From assembly GCA_947585965.1 (NCBI GenBank), contig CANPXK010000012.1, positions 1 to 47,286 of the forward strand: a stretch of 47,286 nt of DNA. The letters are read 5' to 3'. Below are positions 33,555-41,929 of the stretch, in pieces. The position numbers and the translations under genes were made by a program. The stretch comes from an uncultured Clostridia bacterium. GTDB taxonomy: Bacteria; Bacillota; Clostridia; Oscillospirales; Acutalibacteraceae. The first letter of the stretch is position 1. Every line of letters starts with the position of its first letter. Under the pieces are notes generated by a model. That model was not told the DNA's origin. It saw only the letters and a list, made by a program, of their open reading frames with translations, and searched no databases.

Positions 33555-34355
33555 TTAGTCCTTAGAGGAAGCCTTCTTTGTCATAACAACAGCAGTGCCG
33601 AGAGAAGCAAGAACAACAGCTACAAGAGCTATAGCAGATGTTGTATCACCTGTTGCAGGTGTTGTTGTATCCGGATCAGTGGTTGTGTCAGCAGGAGTTT
33701 CAGCAGGTGTTGATTCTGCGGGAGTTTCAGCAGGTGTCGATTCTGCGGGAGTTTCAGCAGGTGTCGACTCTGCGGGAGTTGACTCTGCGGGAGCCTCATC
33801 GGTTACCTTTTCAAACTGATCATAACCTGCGTAGAGGAATTCCCACTCCACTTCGCTGGGATCGAGCTCAGCGTTCGGATCTGCTACAGCATCAGGGTTC
33901 ATCTGGTTTGTGTCAAGGAATACTCTGAACTTTATGTGGTCGCCTGCCTGTACATCCTCTTTGATTGCAAGGTTGCACTGGCTGTCAAGTACACGAACGT
34001 GCTCAGGCTCGTAGGTTGCCCAGTTTACATCCCAGCTATTGTCAAGACGAACCTTGAACTGGAAGTGCTGCTCACCTGTGGGCTTATCATCTTTGTTCCA
34101 GTCAGTTATCCAGTCAGCCTCAACGGAGGGAATATCAATCATAGCTTCCCAAATGCCATCTCCGTCATCATCACTCATGGGGATATCCTTACCTGCTTCC
34201 CAGTTCGTAAAGGTGCCGGAAACACCAACAGTATGACCTTCACTTGTGATCTTGTCACTTCCGGCCGATGCCGATACGCTTATTGCCGTAACAGCTGTCA
34301 AAGAAGCAACGAGTGCCGAACAAATAGCTACTTTAAGTATTTTTGAATTTCTCAT
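33555..34355 (-). CDS. Secreted X25-like (starch-binding type) surface protein with C-terminal anchor
   Basis: 266 aa. A signal peptide (about 1-31) is followed by one X25-like beta-sandwich module (about 38-178; GVSGTFTNWEAG, SDDDGDGIWEA, FQFKVRLDNSWDVNWATYEP). A linker (187-232) repeats PAEST/PAET. The C-terminal sorting-like tail has TTPATGDT (231-238), a membrane helix (241-258) and KKASSKD. It shares the module type and the tail plan with the 607-aa protein at 36228. Likely binds alpha-glucan at the cell surface; no catalytic domain. AGGAGG stands 9 bases before the ATG. Confidence 0.78.
   Translation of the reverse strand: MRNSKILKVAICSALVASLTAVTAISVSASAGSDKITSEGHTVGVSGTFTNWEAGKDIPMSDDDGDGIWEAMIDIPSVEADWITDWNKDDKPTGEQHFQFKVRLDNSWDVNWATYEPEHVRVLDSQCNLAIKEDVQAGDHIKFRVFLDTNQMNPDAVADPNAELDPSEVEWEFLYAGYDQFEKVTDEAPAESTPAESTPAETPAESTPAETPAESTPAETPADTTTDPDTTTPATGDTTSAIALVAVVLASLGTAVVMTKKASSKD
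33690..33800 (-). repeat. Tandem repeats encoding the PAEST/PAET linker
   Basis: Near-identical 15-27-base units (GAGTC..CCCGCAGAAT type on the minus strand) encode alternating PAEST and PAET motifs. Such repeats vary in number by slippage. Confidence 0.75.
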
Positions 34356-34408
34356 TGTTAAAATCCTCCTAAAAAATATTTCGGATACACGTCGGTACCT
34401 TTATGACG

Positions 34409-34437
34409 ATTGTATCATGTTTACAGCCAAAAATCAA
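34409..34437 (-). promoter_or_regulatory. Promoter of the 266-aa surface-protein gene
   Basis: On the minus strand TTGATT (34432-34437) and TACAAT (34409-34414) are separated by 17 bases, 54 bases before the ATG. Confidence 0.6.
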
Positions 34438-34941
34438 GATATAATTAAAAAAATAATTATGTAAAATTTTGCATATGACATACTTCGGTGTGATTTTATG
34501 GAATAAATGAATATAAATATCACTTATATCGAGATAAATTTTTTAGAAAATAATTTGTTTTTGTTAATTACTTACATAAAAATCCGGCAAAGTATGTATG
34601 AAATAACCGTTAATTATTATTATATAGTAAAATATGAGGTATAATTATACAAATATCATATGAGTTACAGGTGATATTATGTGCAAAATGTATATAATAT
34701 CGCTATAAACAGCTATATTTCAATAAACCGTACTTTGAAAGCCGATTTTGATAAGAGAAATGATTTTCCGATACGGGAAAAATACGGAATGACAAACACT
34801 ACATTATTGAGCATACGGATCATACGGTTTAAATAAACCGTTTTCAGGATGAATTGTGAATATAGTATGGAAATCAGGGAATGATATTATTGCCGGTTTT
34901 AATGAAACGTATCGGTAATATAATGTTTGGAGGAACAGACT
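34438..34941. other. AT-rich gene-free stretch
   Basis: No supported gene. TATAAT at 34640-34645 could be a -10 box for the DUF1540 gene, but no good -35 is visible. A stretch at 34800-34840 repeats the words 'ataaaccg' and 'tacgg' in inverted orientation, without a clear stem. Confidence 0.3.
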
Positions 34942-35106
34942 ATGAAGGATCCTAACAGAAGCATAGAGTGTACCGTTGATCAGTGTCAGTATCACTGCAC
35001 GGACTGCGATTATTGTTCGCTGAATACGGTAAGAATAGGCACGCACGAAAGCAACCCCACAGAGGAACAATGTGTTGACTGTATGTCATTCAGAGTAAAG
35101 GACTGA
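34942..35106 (+). CDS. DUF1540-domain cysteine-rich small protein
   Basis: 54 aa; GGAGG stands 8 bases before ATG 34942. MKDPNRSIECTVDQCQYHCT, DCDYCSLNTVRIGTH and CVDCMSF place seven Cys with the DUF1540 spacing (C-x4-C-x3-C-x2-C-x2-C), probably binding zinc. The family is common in spore-forming Firmicutes; function unknown. A hairpin terminator follows about 60 bases downstream. Confidence 0.85.
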   Translation: MKDPNRSIECTVDQCQYHCTDCDYCSLNTVRIGTHESNPTEEQCVDCMSFRVKD

Positions 35107-35165
35107 TGCGGCAGCGGGGATGACGGAATTTTCTGTCGTTCTCAGGTGCTGCGGTCAAATATATT

Positions 35166-35213
35166 GCCCGAACGTTACATGATTTATGAATTATGCAGCG
35201 GTCGGGCTGTTTT
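35166..35213 (+). terminator. Terminator after the DUF1540 gene
   Basis: GCCCGA (35166-35171) pairs with TCGGGC (35202-35207) around a 30-base loop, followed by TGTTTTTT. Confidence 0.6.
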
Positions 35214-35263
35214 TTATGAAATCACGGCAGGAAACGCTCTGTATGCGGATAACCGTGCACATA

Positions 35264-35785
35264 TCAGGAAAAGAAATTTTTGATGACTGCAATTATGAAA
35301 TCGGCAAGATAAACCGTAGCCGCAAGTATAAGCAGGAACCCGATAAAGGAAAGTATACGCACTAAGCGTGCTTTCCCCGGAGAAAGCTCCTCCTCCGCTT
35401 GTGCGGCTTCCTTTTCGTATTCGTTCAGTTTTTCTTTTTCGCCCTCATTAATTTCGGGTATTTTATCTTCTCCGATCGCACCTATTCCGACCAATATATC
35501 AACGGCATCGGAATAGGCACTCACGGGAACGAATACCTCGCAGTTTTCCGGCGGTGCGGAATTAAGTATTCTTATTCCTGTTTCCCTTTTTTCATTCTGA
35601 TAAGAATAGGGTATTCCCGCACTGTCAAGGGCGGCTCTTATTCTTTCAAGCTCAAAACCGTTTGCGGTTACAATATAAACGGGTGAAAAATGATTTGGAT
35701 TTTCTATTAATTTTCTGCCGCATGAAGGACATCTTGCATCCGCATAATCAAAATAAAGCTTTTTACATTTGGAACAATATTTCAT
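35264..35785 (-). CDS. Zinc-ribbon membrane protein with DUF2007-like domain
   Basis: 173 aa. An N-terminal zinc ribbon (CSKCKKLYFDYADARCPSCG, Cys4, Cys7, Cys19, Cys22) is followed by a DUF2007-like alpha-beta domain (about 33-100: YIVTANGFELERIRAALDSA, CEVFVPVSAYSDAVDIL). An acidic helical spacer follows, with a C-terminal membrane helix (about 143-168). Probably tail-anchored with the domains in the cytosol. Role unknown. Confidence 0.75.
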   Translation of the reverse strand: MKYCSKCKKLYFDYADARCPSCGRKLIENPNHFSPVYIVTANGFELERIRAALDSAGIPYSYQNEKRETGIRILNSAPPENCEVFVPVSAYSDAVDILVGIGAIGEDKIPEINEGEKEKLNEYEKEAAQAEEELSPGKARLVRILSFIGFLLILAATVYLADFIIAVIKNFFS

Positions 35786-36227
35786 CTTTGTTTCTCCGTT
35801 CGGGATCTGAATTTCTTTTTGGATTTATTATATAACAATTTGTATAAAAGTCAATGTTTTTACGGAACGGATTTCAACAGCGACACGAAAAAATGTTGAA
35901 AACAAGCCGTTCCCGACGAAAAAATTAAAACTTTGTAACGAAATAGTTACATATTAGAAAGAAAATATTACCAAAAATTAACCTTTGTTTATATTTAATA
36001 TGCATAATAAAAATTCTATTTAACATTTATTTCTGCAAAAAGCATTAAAAACAATTGGCAAAATGCACAAAAAATTACATTTCCGGAAACTAAATACTAA
36101 AAATAACCTTACTTTTAGCTTGCAATTTTAATTTTTACGTTGTATAATCAAGATAAAGTAAAATTGGTGGGGTGTTCTGCCCTGTTAGGTTTTACGAAAA
36201 AAATTTATTTTTAGGAGGACAAAAAAG
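35786..36227. other. Long AT-rich leader before the 607-aa surface-protein gene
   Basis: No gene seen. Contains the promoter at 36120-36148 and, from it, a leader of about 75 bases that ends in TTTTAGGAGGACAAAAAAG before the ATG. The same AGGAGG context precedes the 266-aa surface-protein gene, suggesting similar expression. Confidence 0.5.
36120..36148 (+). promoter_or_regulatory. Promoter of the 607-aa surface-protein gene
   Basis: TTGCAA (36120-36125) and TATAAT (36143-36148) are exactly 17 bases apart. Confidence 0.75.
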
Positions 36228-38051
36228 ATGCAAACAAAGAAGATTATCAGTATTGCTTTGACAGCTGCTCTTGTTAGCTCGGTTGCTGCTGTTGCTACAC
36301 TGTCAGCATCTGCTGTTGACGTTCTGCCGGATGGATTTTCAAAGGCAGATCTCGATGGTCACACAATGGGTATCATCGGTATCAACGGATGGGAAGTAGA
36401 TGCAGCTGCTATGACAGATGCTGATGGAGACGGCATTTACTTAGGTGTAGTTGAGGATGTTGCAGCCGGAAGTTATGAGTTCAAGATTCGTCTTGACGGT
36501 GCTTGGGATTACAGCTGGGGTGTATACGAGGAAGCAGAGGATCGTACATTCAACAGCCAGACAAACTGCTCACTTACCTTGGGCAGCACTTCAGACGTAG
36601 TTGTAGTTCTTGATACAAACGGTGCGGATGCTAATGTTTGGTCAGTGGCTTATTTTGCACTTCCCGATGAGGGCGGCGACCAGAGCGGAGCTTTTGTAGC
36701 AGCAGATCATGCCTACAGTGCAATAGGTGACTTCAGCTCATGGGACGACGGCGATGTTGCCATGACAGAGATTGCAAAAGGAGTATATTGTGCTAACATA
36801 GGTGATGTAGCTGCAACTCAGGGCTTTAAGGTTCGTGCAGACGGTGCATGGGACTATAGCTGGGGCGTATACGAGGCAGCAGAGGATCGTACACAGAACA
36901 GCCAGACCAACTGCTCAATAGCAGAGGATGCTAAGAACGTACATCTTATACTTAACACAAACGGCGCTGACTTCCAGGTATGGCAGGTAGCTTATTTCTA
37001 TACTGCTCCGGACGGATCACTCAAGTTTGTAGATGTAGGTCCTAACGCTGCTACACCTGATGAACCGTCAACAGACGAGTCTTCAACAGATGAACCGTCA
37101 ACGGATGAGCCTTCAACAGACGAGTCTTCGACAGATGAGCCTTCAACAGACGAGCCTTCGACAGACGAGTCTACAGAGCCTTCAACGGAAGATCCGGACG
37201 AGCCGTCTATCGAGGAGAACTATACGACACAGATTTCAGATTATATTTTCTTTGATAACAGCGAAACAAAGTGGGAAACAGTACACGCTCATTGGTGGAA
37301 TTCTGACTATACAAAGATAGTTGACCTTGAGGGCAACCTTTGGCCGGCAGAGCCGCTTGATGAAAACGGTAATCAGGATTTCGCCAATGCTTGGCCGGGA
37401 ACTGAAATGACTAATATTGAGGGTACCGATATCTGGCAGGCAAGAGTTCCGTTCGGTGCTACAAAGATTATTTTCAACAATGGTAAGCTTGATGCTGAAA
37501 TAAACAATGAAGTTATTCCTGACGAGCAGGTTGAGGTATTGGCAAACGGTGACGTGACCATGGACAACCTGAATGCAGCAGGTGTTGGTGTTCAGACAGC
37601 AGATCTTGACTTCGATTCAACAGCTAATGCAGGTCAGATATACAAGCTCGATACTTCTGTACTTCCCACAGCTGCACGTGGTATTTATAAGAACAGAAAG
37701 TGGACATTCTCAGCAGAAGCAGGTACATGGGATGCTTACGTGGGTGAGTACATTTCCGAGTTACTTAACGAAGCTCCTGTAGTAAGTGAAGATCCTTCCG
37801 TAGATCCCGAGCCCAGTGACGACAGTGAAGAGCCCGGAGAACCCAGCGGTACAGATGTACCGGGCAATGGCACAAGCACACCTGGTGGCACAAATACACC
37901 CGGTGACGGTGGCAACAATAATGGTGGTTCAAGCACAGGTGACGGAGTAGTTTCAACAGGCGATACAGCAGTACCCGCAGTATTTGCAGTTATTGCTATT
38001 GCAGCTCTCGGTGTAGCTATTGTAGCAGCTAAGAAAAAAGAAAGAGCTTAA
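36228..38051 (+). CDS. Multimodular secreted starch-binding surface protein (two X25-like modules and a CBM26-like module)
   Basis: 607 aa; AGGAGG 8-9 bases before the ATG. Signal peptide about 1-29. Two similar X25-like modules (about 40-145 and 158-257) share FK(I/V)R(L)DGAWDYSWGVYE, and a TDE(P/S)S linker spans 278-325. A CBM26-like region (about 335-510) has YIFFDNSETKW and HAHWWN. A Pro/Gly/Ser spacer leads to VVSTGDT (574-580), a membrane helix (about 582-601) and KKKERA. There is no enzyme domain. It probably tethers starch granules or amylose to the cell, like Ruminococcus starch adherence proteins. The module names are inferred from motif resemblance. Confidence 0.78.
   Translation: MQTKKIISIALTAALVSSVAAVATLSASAVDVLPDGFSKADLDGHTMGIIGINGWEVDAAAMTDADGDGIYLGVVEDVAAGSYEFKIRLDGAWDYSWGVYEEAEDRTFNSQTNCSLTLGSTSDVVVVLDTNGADANVWSVAYFALPDEGGDQSGAFVAADHAYSAIGDFSSWDDGDVAMTEIAKGVYCANIGDVAATQGFKVRADGAWDYSWGVYEAAEDRTQNSQTNCSIAEDAKNVHLILNTNGADFQVWQVAYFYTAPDGSLKFVDVGPNAATPDEPSTDESSTDEPSTDEPSTDESSTDEPSTDEPSTDESTEPSTEDPDEPSIEENYTTQISDYIFFDNSETKWETVHAHWWNSDYTKIVDLEGNLWPAEPLDENGNQDFANAWPGTEMTNIEGTDIWQARVPFGATKIIFNNGKLDAEINNEVIPDEQVEVLANGDVTMDNLNAAGVGVQTADLDFDSTANAGQIYKLDTSVLPTAARGIYKNRKWTFSAEAGTWDAYVGEYISELLNEAPVVSEDPSVDPEPSDDSEEPGEPSGTDVPGNGTSTPGGTNTPGDGGNNNGGSSTGDGVVSTGDTAVPAVFAVIAIAALGVAIVAAKKKERA
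37059..37187 (+). repeat. Tandem repeats encoding the STDEPS/STDESS linker
   Basis: 15-base units such as GATGAGCCTTCAACA occur about eight times with silent and Pro/Ser changes, giving the extended acidic linker. Repeat number is likely variable between strains. Confidence 0.85.
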
Positions 38052-38099
38052 TTCATAAATTCTGAAGCGATTGCTTGGTTTTATATGATGTAAGTTTTC

Positions 38100-38139
38100 G
38101 GCGGACATTTCTTTTCGGAATGTCCGCCGTTTTATTTTT
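38100..38139 (+). terminator. Terminator of the 607-aa surface-protein gene
   Basis: 10-bp stem GGCGGACATT (38100-38109) with AATGTCCGCC (38119-38128), then GTTTTATTTTTG. Confidence 0.88.
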
Positions 38140-38215
38140 GTTTTCATGTATAATTTTTCTTACAGATACAAAAGATATCATTGAGTAATAAATCAATTAA
38201 TAAGGAGTTTTATAT

Positions 38216-38752
38216 ATGAGAGCAACCGGAATTGTACGAAGAATAGATGATTTGGGAAGGGTAGTTATTCCCAAGGAGATACGCCGCACGTTAAGAATAC
38301 GTGAGGGTGATCCGCTTGAAATATACACGGATTCGGGCGGAGAAGTGATTTTTAAAAAATACTCACCAATGGGAGAAATGTCGAGCTTTGCGGAGCAGTA
38401 TGCCGAGGTTATAAACAGAGTATCAAAATGTCCTGTCATAATAACGGACAGGGATCATGTTGTTGCTGCATCGGGTGTATCTAAGAAGGAATATATTGAC
38501 CGCCGGATATCGGCTGATCTTGAAGATATGATAGAAAACCGCAGGAGTTTTACGGCGGAGAGAAATTCCACCGTACTCATGCCTGTTGAGAATATTGACA
38601 AATGTGCGTCCGTTGCATATCCGATTATATCAGCCGGTGACATAACGGGGGCGATAATCATGCTTCTCCCCGAAAGCGGAGCATTTCCCAACGAAGGTGA
38701 TATAAAGTTAATGCAGGCCGCTGCCGACTTCCTCTCCAAACAAAATGAGTAG
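38216..38752 (+). CDS. spoVT: Stage V sporulation protein T, AbrB-family regulator
   Basis: 178 aa, the normal SpoVT length. The N-terminal swapped-hairpin AbrB domain (1-50: MRATGIVRRIDDLGRVVIPK, EIRRTLRIREGD) binds DNA. The C-terminal GAF-like domain (about 55-178) forms the tetramer. In spore formers it tunes late forespore (sigma-G) genes and spore germination. AAGGAG is 9 bases before ATG. Its presence points to an endospore-forming lineage. Confidence 0.93.
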   Translation: MRATGIVRRIDDLGRVVIPKEIRRTLRIREGDPLEIYTDSGGEVIFKKYSPMGEMSSFAEQYAEVINRVSKCPVIITDRDHVVAASGVSKKEYIDRRISADLEDMIENRRSFTAERNSTVLMPVENIDKCASVAYPIISAGDITGAIIMLLPESGAFPNEGDIKLMQAAADFLSKQNE

Positions 38753-38899
38753 CTCCGGTGTCCATTCGCATTTTCGCTCACTGCGTTCACTTTGACGGTT
38801 TTTATCGAAAGTATGTGTCCGCGTTAGTGAGTTTGCCTGTCGGAATGGGGCGGAAAGTGTCGGGAGCGGCTCCGCTTGTGACGGCAATTTATATAACAA

Positions 38900-38947
38900 T
38901 GGTCTGCCTTATCAGGCATCAATAAACCTGATAAGGCAGACCATTTT
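38900..38947. terminator. Strong bidirectional terminator between spoVT and the synthetase gene
   Basis: 17-bp perfect stem (38900-38916 with 38927-38943), loop CATCAATAAA, then TTTTATTTT on plus; TTGTTATAT on minus. It separates two convergent genes. Confidence 0.9.
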
Positions 38948-38993
38948 ATTTTAGATGTATTTTTAAGTTACCTGTGTGTTGATGATAACTGCT

Positions 38994-40697
38994 TTATTTG
39001 TTGTCGTTCGGCTGGTTCTCGTCCCTTACTCTGACAGCTTCCTCGTCAGCGTGCCTTATCTGTGCCCTCTTTATCTTTCCGCCTATTGTTTTTGGAAGCT
39101 CGTCTACAAACTCAATCACTCTCGGATATTTATAAGGTGCGGTTGACTTCTTTACATGATCCTGCAATTCCTTGATAAGCTTCTCGCTTGGTTCGTAGCC
39201 CTTTTTAAGTACAACCGTTGCCTTGACAACCTGACCTCTTACAGGATCGGGAGTACCTGTTATCGCACACTCAACAACTGCGTCATGCTCAAGCATCGCA
39301 CTTTCAACCTCAAACGGACCTATGCGGTATCCCGAACATTTGATAACATCGTCATTCCTGCCGACAAACCAATAATATCCATCGCTGTCACGCCATGCCA
39401 TATCACACGTATCATAGAATTTTCCGAGAAGCAACTCGTTCGTCATTTCGGGATTTCTGTAATATCCCGTAAACAAACCGACAGGAGGATTGTTTTTTAC
39501 GTCCATAACACAAATAGAACCCTCCTCGCCGACTCCTACTTCGTTTCCGTCACTGTTAAGAAGCTTGATGTCATAAAGCGGCGAAGGCTTTCCCGTAGCA
39601 CCTATCTTAATTTCATCCCACTGAAAATCCGCCATAAGCACGCTGCCCTCGGACTGACCGAAGCCCTGATATATATTATGTCCGGTGAATTTGAACCATT
39701 TATTGTTTACCTCCGGATTAAGCGGTTCACCTGCCGTTGCCCAATGTTGAATTGAGGATAAATCATAGGATGCAACATCCTCCAACAGCATAAAACGATA
39801 CATTGTCGGCGGAGCACAGAAGGTTGTCAGCTTATATTCCGACATTTTTTCAAGCAGCTTTGCCGGAATGAATTTGTCGAAATCATAGGCAAATATGACA
39901 GCACCGCAAATCCACTGCCCGTATATTTTTCCCCATCCGAATTTTGCCCAGCCGGAATCCGTAACGCTCATATGCAGCTTGTTTTCCTGTACCTGCTGCC
40001 AGTATTTAGCCGTAACAATATGTCCGAGCGGATGTGAAAAGCTGTGCTGTACCATTTTCGGCATACCTGTCGTACCCGAGGTGAAATATACAAGCATGAT
40101 ATCGTCCTTGTTCGTAGCATCCACACCTGTGGGTCTTTCAAAAACATCCGACTGTTTCTCTATCTCATCCTCAAAAAATTCCCAACCCTCACGCTTTTCA
40201 CCGACAACTATATGATTTTTTATTGTCGGGCATTCGGGAAGTGATTTTTCAAACTGCGTTATTACGAAATCATCATTAACACAAACAACAGCCTTTACCA
40301 AAGCGGAATTTGCACGGTATATTACATCCTTGCTTGTGAGCTGGAGCGTTCCAGGTATTGTAACTGCGCCGAGCTTGTGAAGTGCGACGGCACATACCCA
40401 ATATTCCCAGCGTCTGCGAAGTACAAGCATAACCACATCGCCTTTCCTTATGCCTATACTTTTGAAATAATTAGCCGCCTTGTTTGAAAGAAGGCTGATA
40501 TCCTTGAATGTGAATGTTTTCTCCCCACCGTGGTCATCACACCACACAAGAGCCTTTTTGTTTTCGTCCTGCTTTGCCCATTCGTCAACAATGTCGAATC
40601 CGAAATTAAAGTTTTCGGGTACATTTACCTTGTAGTTTTTCTTGAAGTCTTCATACGAATCAAATTCGATGCGGGGTAAAAATCTGTCAAGCAGCAT
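38994..40697 (-). CDS. AMP-forming acyl-CoA/acetyl-CoA synthetase family protein
   Basis: 567 aa. Activates a carboxylic acid with ATP to an acyl-adenylate and transfers it to CoA. The AMP-binding motif is YFTSGTTGMPKMVQHS, A5-type motif YQGFGQSEG, hinge/A8 YRIGPFEVESAM, and the C-terminal catalytic Lys in KTIGGKIKRAQIR. Similarity to medium-chain (ACSM-like) ligases (NFGFDIVDEWA near the N-terminus, GDVVMLVLRRRWEYWV) suggests a short- or medium-chain acid as substrate. Substrate is not determined by sequence. Ribosome site AAGGAGAAG before ATG 40697; monocistronic. Confidence 0.9.
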   Translation of the reverse strand: MLLDRFLPRIEFDSYEDFKKNYKVNVPENFNFGFDIVDEWAKQDENKKALVWCDDHGGEKTFTFKDISLLSNKAANYFKSIGIRKGDVVMLVLRRRWEYWVCAVALHKLGAVTIPGTLQLTSKDVIYRANSALVKAVVCVNDDFVITQFEKSLPECPTIKNHIVVGEKREGWEFFEDEIEKQSDVFERPTGVDATNKDDIMLVYFTSGTTGMPKMVQHSFSHPLGHIVTAKYWQQVQENKLHMSVTDSGWAKFGWGKIYGQWICGAVIFAYDFDKFIPAKLLEKMSEYKLTTFCAPPTMYRFMLLEDVASYDLSSIQHWATAGEPLNPEVNNKWFKFTGHNIYQGFGQSEGSVLMADFQWDEIKIGATGKPSPLYDIKLLNSDGNEVGVGEEGSICVMDVKNNPPVGLFTGYYRNPEMTNELLLGKFYDTCDMAWRDSDGYYWFVGRNDDVIKCSGYRIGPFEVESAMLEHDAVVECAITGTPDPVRGQVVKATVVLKKGYEPSEKLIKELQDHVKKSTAPYKYPRVIEFVDELPKTIGGKIKRAQIRHADEEAVRVRDENQPNDNK

Positions 40698-40890
40698 TTT
40701 TTCTTCTCCTTACTTTAATAAATATTAGCCGTAATAGCATTTTACCGTGCATAATAGCACAATAATGACATTTATTTGCAAAATAATAATTTTATCGGCT
40801 TGCTAAATATGATAACACGTTGAGTTTTGTTTGTCAAGATTACTTTTATGCATAAAATAGTTATTATAGTATCATCGGAGTGCTGAGATA

Positions 40891-41382
40891 TTATACTGCC
40901 CTGTTTGCATCCCCCAAAGAAAACATTTTTCCGTTGTACTCTTTTTCGCTTATATCACAACCGATAACTATATCATTTTGTATAATGAGGTTGAGTAAGT
41001 CGCCTTTTCGACTTTCGGGAGAAATTATTTCGTAAGAATATAATGTGCAGTTCTGTCCCTTATATTTTTCGAGGTTAAGACCGATTTGTTTTTGAATGTC
41101 ATTATACTGCAAATAAATATCATTAAAGTTCGAGGGAATGATTATGTTTTTCACGCCGATGGGTTCATCGGCGATTTTCAGACCGAAAAAATCAGCAAAT
41201 CCGGAAATTTCCTCTTTTGAGCCGGCACGGAGGGAATATGTTTTTCCCTCAAATTCCGCAGTATAAGGGTCATCATGAAATATTACAAACATCAGAGTTG
41301 TAAGCACCATAATGAATGCTGCGAGAATTATAAAAAATATTTTGCTTTTAATAAGTTTTTCGGATACAGTAAAAATAACCAA
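40891..41382 (-). CDS. DUF4830-domain membrane-anchored protein
   Basis: 163 aa from TTG 41382 (GGGGAG 8 bases upstream). One N-terminal membrane helix (about 14-35) and an outer domain with ISGFADFFGLKIADEPIGVK, NIIIPSNFNDIYLQYNDIQK and GLNLEKYKGQNCTLYSYEI. This matches DUF4830, a Firmicutes family of unknown function often encoded near cell-envelope genes. The family's final GxDxS-like motif appears as VIGCDISEKEYNGKMFSLGD. Confidence 0.8.
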   Translation of the reverse strand: MVIFTVSEKLIKSKIFFIILAAFIMVLTTLMFVIFHDDPYTAEFEGKTYSLRAGSKEEISGFADFFGLKIADEPIGVKNIIIPSNFNDIYLQYNDIQKQIGLNLEKYKGQNCTLYSYEIISPESRKGDLLNLIIQNDIVIGCDISEKEYNGKMFSLGDANRAV

Positions 41383-41575
41383 AAATTTACTCCCCTTTTC
41401 TACACAATAAATTGATAAATTATCATAGATAACTTATGCATGATAATGAAAAATCATACAAACCGATTATACATATACGATTTAAGCACATAATAATTAA
41501 GTAATAATAATTTCATAGGTTATGAATTTTATTATTATGCAGGATTTCTGCGAAAGTTTATTGAGGTGAAAAACT

Positions 41576-41779
41576 ATGTCACAGGATAATTTTTACGAGG
41601 GCAGCTTCAGTGCGATAGGAACACCGTTTGATCCGTACGGAAGAGAGGATGAATGTTGTGTGTTTAATGGCAGGATAATGCCGTTCCAGTTCAGATTTCC
41701 TATTTATCCCTATGCATTTACGATGATAAGGAATACTGTATTGGACGATTCCGATAATCCGGAAGCCCCGAAGATGTAA
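41576..41779 (+). CDS. 67-aa hypothetical protein
   Basis: ATG 41576 with GAGGTGA 7-8 bases upstream. Pro/Phe/Tyr-rich and soluble: MSQDNFYEGSFSAIGTPFDP, RIMPFQFRFPIYPYAFTMIR. Composition recalls small spore coat-associated proteins, but no family is recognised. An imperfect hairpin follows at about 41792-41831. Confidence 0.6.
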   Translation: MSQDNFYEGSFSAIGTPFDPYGREDECCVFNGRIMPFQFRFPIYPYAFTMIRNTVLDDSDNPEAPKM

Positions 41780-41862
41780 TACGGAAAAACATAGTGTCTG
41801 TACTGTCTGCTGCAATACGGTGCGGACACTGTGCTTTATAGCAACATCTCATAAGGCAGTTG

Positions 41863-41891
41863 TTGACAGAGGAATCGGATTATTATATAAT
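41863..41891 (+). promoter_or_regulatory. Consensus promoter of the SseB-like gene
   Basis: TTGACA (41863-41868) and TATAAT (41886-41891), 17 bases apart: a full sigma-A consensus, 38 bases before the ATG. Confidence 0.9.
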
Positions 41892-41929
41892 TGATGTTGT
41901 AATATTATATTAGCTTCGGAGGATAAAAT

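Noticed and set aside
33595-33928. Repetitive plus-strand frames (AGVSAGVDS-type)
   Set aside because: They are antisense readings of the PAEST linker repeats of the minus-strand surface protein.
37059-37187. Possible CRISPR-like spaced repeat
   Set aside because: Direct repeats lack spacers and encode an in-frame STDEPS linker; it is a protein-coding tandem repeat.
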